Source of the DNA: Nocardia sp. NRRL S-836 | Lineage (GTDB): Bacteria; Actinomycetota; Actinomycetes; Mycobacteriales; Pseudonocardiaceae | Direction of reading: 5' to 3' | NCBI RefSeq assembly: GCF_001279525.1 | Contig: NZ_LGDY01000143.1 | Location: 1 to 42,442, forward strand | Length of the DNA stretch: 42,442 bases | Part shown: positions 41,713-42,442 of the stretch, piece after piece | Position numbering within the stretch: position 1 is the first letter of the stretch | Layout of the letters: every line of letters begins with the position of its first letter | Position numbers and translations under genes: made by a program | The notes under the pieces: model-generated | Seen by the model: the letters and a program-made list of their open reading frames with translations, nothing else | What the model was told of the DNA's origin: nothing | The model's database searches: none

Positions 41713-41835
41713 GCGATTGGGGCTTGACTTCGAGCCTCTAACGGGGCGATGAGTCGGCCTTCAAAACCGGGCATAAGGAGCCCGGCCGATCCCTACCAGG
41801 ATATCGCCCCGCCCTCAAAGTCAAGCCCCAATCGC
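41713..41835. repeat. 123-bp palindromic MITE-like or structured-RNA element
   Basis: Outer arms 41713-41730 and 41818-41835 (GCGATTGGGGCTTGACTT and its exact complement) are perfect. Inside, GGGGCGAT (41743-41750) pairs with ATCGCCCC (41803-41810). Within that are TCGGCC/GGCCGA (41754-41759/41784-41789), GGGC/GCCC (41769-41772/41780-41783) and ATCC/GGAT (41789-41792/41799-41802). No target-site duplication is visible. It could be a miniature element, a hairpin RNA or a double-stranded regulatory site. Confidence 0.8.
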
Positions 41836-41880
41836 AGGTCAAAGGGCTGGTCACCGCTACCCGTCGAGGGAAGGTAGACA

Positions 41881-42010
41881 CGCCTCGCTTCGCTCGACGG
41901 GCGTGCAACCGCCTGAGGTCAGGGGAATCTCGTCTCGCTTCGCTCGACGGGTGTGGACTGCCTGCAGTCGGGGGGAAGTCGTCTCGCTTTGCTCGATCGG
42001 CGTGGCCGTG
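41881..42010 (+). repeat. Three ~50-bp direct repeats with CTCGCTTCGCTCGA core
   Basis: TCGCTTCGCTCGA occurs at 41885 and 41935, with the variant TCGCTTTGCTCGA at 41984, each followed by a CGG-GTG-like block. Confidence 0.75.
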
Positions 42011-42063
42011 GGTGCGACCGAGCCTCCCCAGGAGCGCGGAACGCGGAGCGCGGCCTTGACCGC

Positions 42064-42155
42064 CCGAAACTGTCAGAGCTCCTGAGTACGTTGGGTCGCG
42101 GGGGAGCCAAGTGCACAGGGGACCCCTGCGCGAGCCTGCCCGCGTTCGCGAGGCG
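42064..42155 (-). repeat. Dispersed repeat, copy 5 (inverted)
   Basis: Read on the minus strand it has GCAGGCTCGCGCAGGGGTCC, CCTGTG, GCTCCCCCGCGACCCAACGT, ACTCAGGAGCTCTGACAGTT and CGGGCGGTC, the same block order as copies 2-4 at 7.1-7.4 kb. Confidence 0.75.
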
Positions 42156-42240
42156 GGGTGCGCGAGCCAACCAGGCCGCCACACCCGCCGGCGTGCCGCC
42201 CACGAGCGTGGCGAACGGGCCTGCCATCCGCAGCTGGACA

Positions 42241-42442
42241 CTCCACCCGCCAGCAACTCGCCCACCGAGTCGGCAACGAGTCCACAAGCCCCAGCCGAAC
42301 CGCTCCACCCGCCAGTGGCTAGCCCAACGAGCCCAGCAAGGGGTCCGCAAGCCCCGACCGGACCACTCCACCCGCCAGCGACTCACCCGCCGCGCTGGCA
42401 ACGGGGGCCACACGCCCAAGCCGGACCACTCCACCCGCCAGC
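42241..42442. repeat. 63-bp tandem repeat running off the window edge
   Basis: CTCCACCCGCCAG begins at 42241, 42303, 42366 and 42429 (periods 62, 63, 63), with related sequence between. The array is cut by the window end. The minus frame gives a 21-residue W/R-rich repeat but no recognised protein. Confidence 0.8.

Larger units (their letters stand above)
41438..42442. other. Repeat-rich region upstream of pdxS, no credible gene
   Basis: About 1 kb. Open frames (41490-41741 plus; several minus frames) give W/R/S/V low-complexity or repeat-driven translations, so I call no gene. It holds a G-quadruplex motif, three families of tandem or direct repeats, one dispersed repeat copy and a 123-bp palindromic element. 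Confidence 0.65.

Noticed and set aside
41490..41741. Small gene with repeated SPWVRGW motif
   Set aside because: The motif comes from the 39-bp direct repeat, and the frame overlaps the G-quadruplex; codon pattern is not gene-like.
41743..41810. tRNA or selenocysteine tRNA
   Set aside because: The 8-bp closing helix and a CTTCAAAA loop suggested tRNA-Sec, but the length (68 nt) and the missing D and T arms do not fit. On the minus strand the 7-nt loop lacks T33 and no T arm forms.
41738..42434. W/R-rich minus-strand frames at the right edge
   Set aside because: They are driven by the 63-bp repeats and a dispersed repeat copy; no recognised domain or start signal.

Overview
This is a high-GC actinobacterial chromosome segment. 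The gene content fits the order Pseudonocardiales (Lentzea, Saccharothrix or Actinosynnema type), but genus is inference from gene style only. Indications are near-universal G/C at third codon positions, frequent GTG starts, four-base stop/start overlaps, an ergothioneine operon, an XRE-TPR regulator, mycothiol-family DinB proteins, and many -10-like hexamers 6-8 nt before the start codon (likely leaderless mRNAs). There are no rRNA genes, confident tRNAs, transposases, CRISPR arrays or phage genes.

Layout. 1-463 is a G-rich stretch without a credible gene. 464-4538 (minus) holds uvrC with an unusual hexapeptide-repeat tail, two small exported Rieske proteins and an unknown protein. 4807-6827 (plus) holds an XRE/Zn/TPR-like regulator overlapping a SLOG-like nucleotide-binding protein. 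6828-7918 is gene-less and carries four copies of a ~100-bp dispersed repeat and twelve perfect copies of a 14-bp unit. 7919-9237 is a membrane protein plus coiled-coil protein pair; 9306-9497 is a one-domain S1 protein. 9685-11576 couples a WYL regulator to a SigG-type ECF sigma factor. 11536-13299 is a Tat-exported phosphoesterase with a LamG-like domain; 13455-15331 encodes two membrane proteins. 15279-16901 is a secreted tripeptidyl aminopeptidase, preceded by the compact egtABCD operon (21149 to 16961, minus) without egtE.

21415-24363 encodes a secreted CBM/FN3/sugar-dehydrogenase/PEBP mosaic. Then come a 54-codon small gene, an AcnR-like TetR regulator behind a perfect 22-bp palindrome, a cytochrome P450, a POT peptide transporter, a DinB protein and a GH75 chitosanase. 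The mosaic dehydrogenase and the chitosanase share a ROK/CsnR-like operator type, suggesting a common aminosugar/chitosan response.

30151-41437: a DUF4262/GNAT pair, then pdxT-yebC, and 8 kb further the partner gene pdxS. Between them lie a GNAT gene, an amino-acid permease, a trans-sulfuration PLP enzyme with a divergent Lrp regulator, azlCD with a divergent XRE-cupin regulator, and a HelR-type RNA-polymerase-rescue helicase preceded by an inverted repeat resembling the rifamycin-associated element. 41438-42442 is repeat-rich and apparently non-coding. It carries a four-tract G-quadruplex motif, a 123-bp palindromic element with 18-bp perfect arms, 50-bp and 63-bp tandem repeats, and a fifth, inverted copy of the dispersed repeat seen at 7 kb.

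The most noteworthy signals are the RAE-like site at helR, the 123-bp palindromic element, the dispersed repeats and REP-like hairpins, the paired ROK-type operators, and the XRE-SLOG pair.
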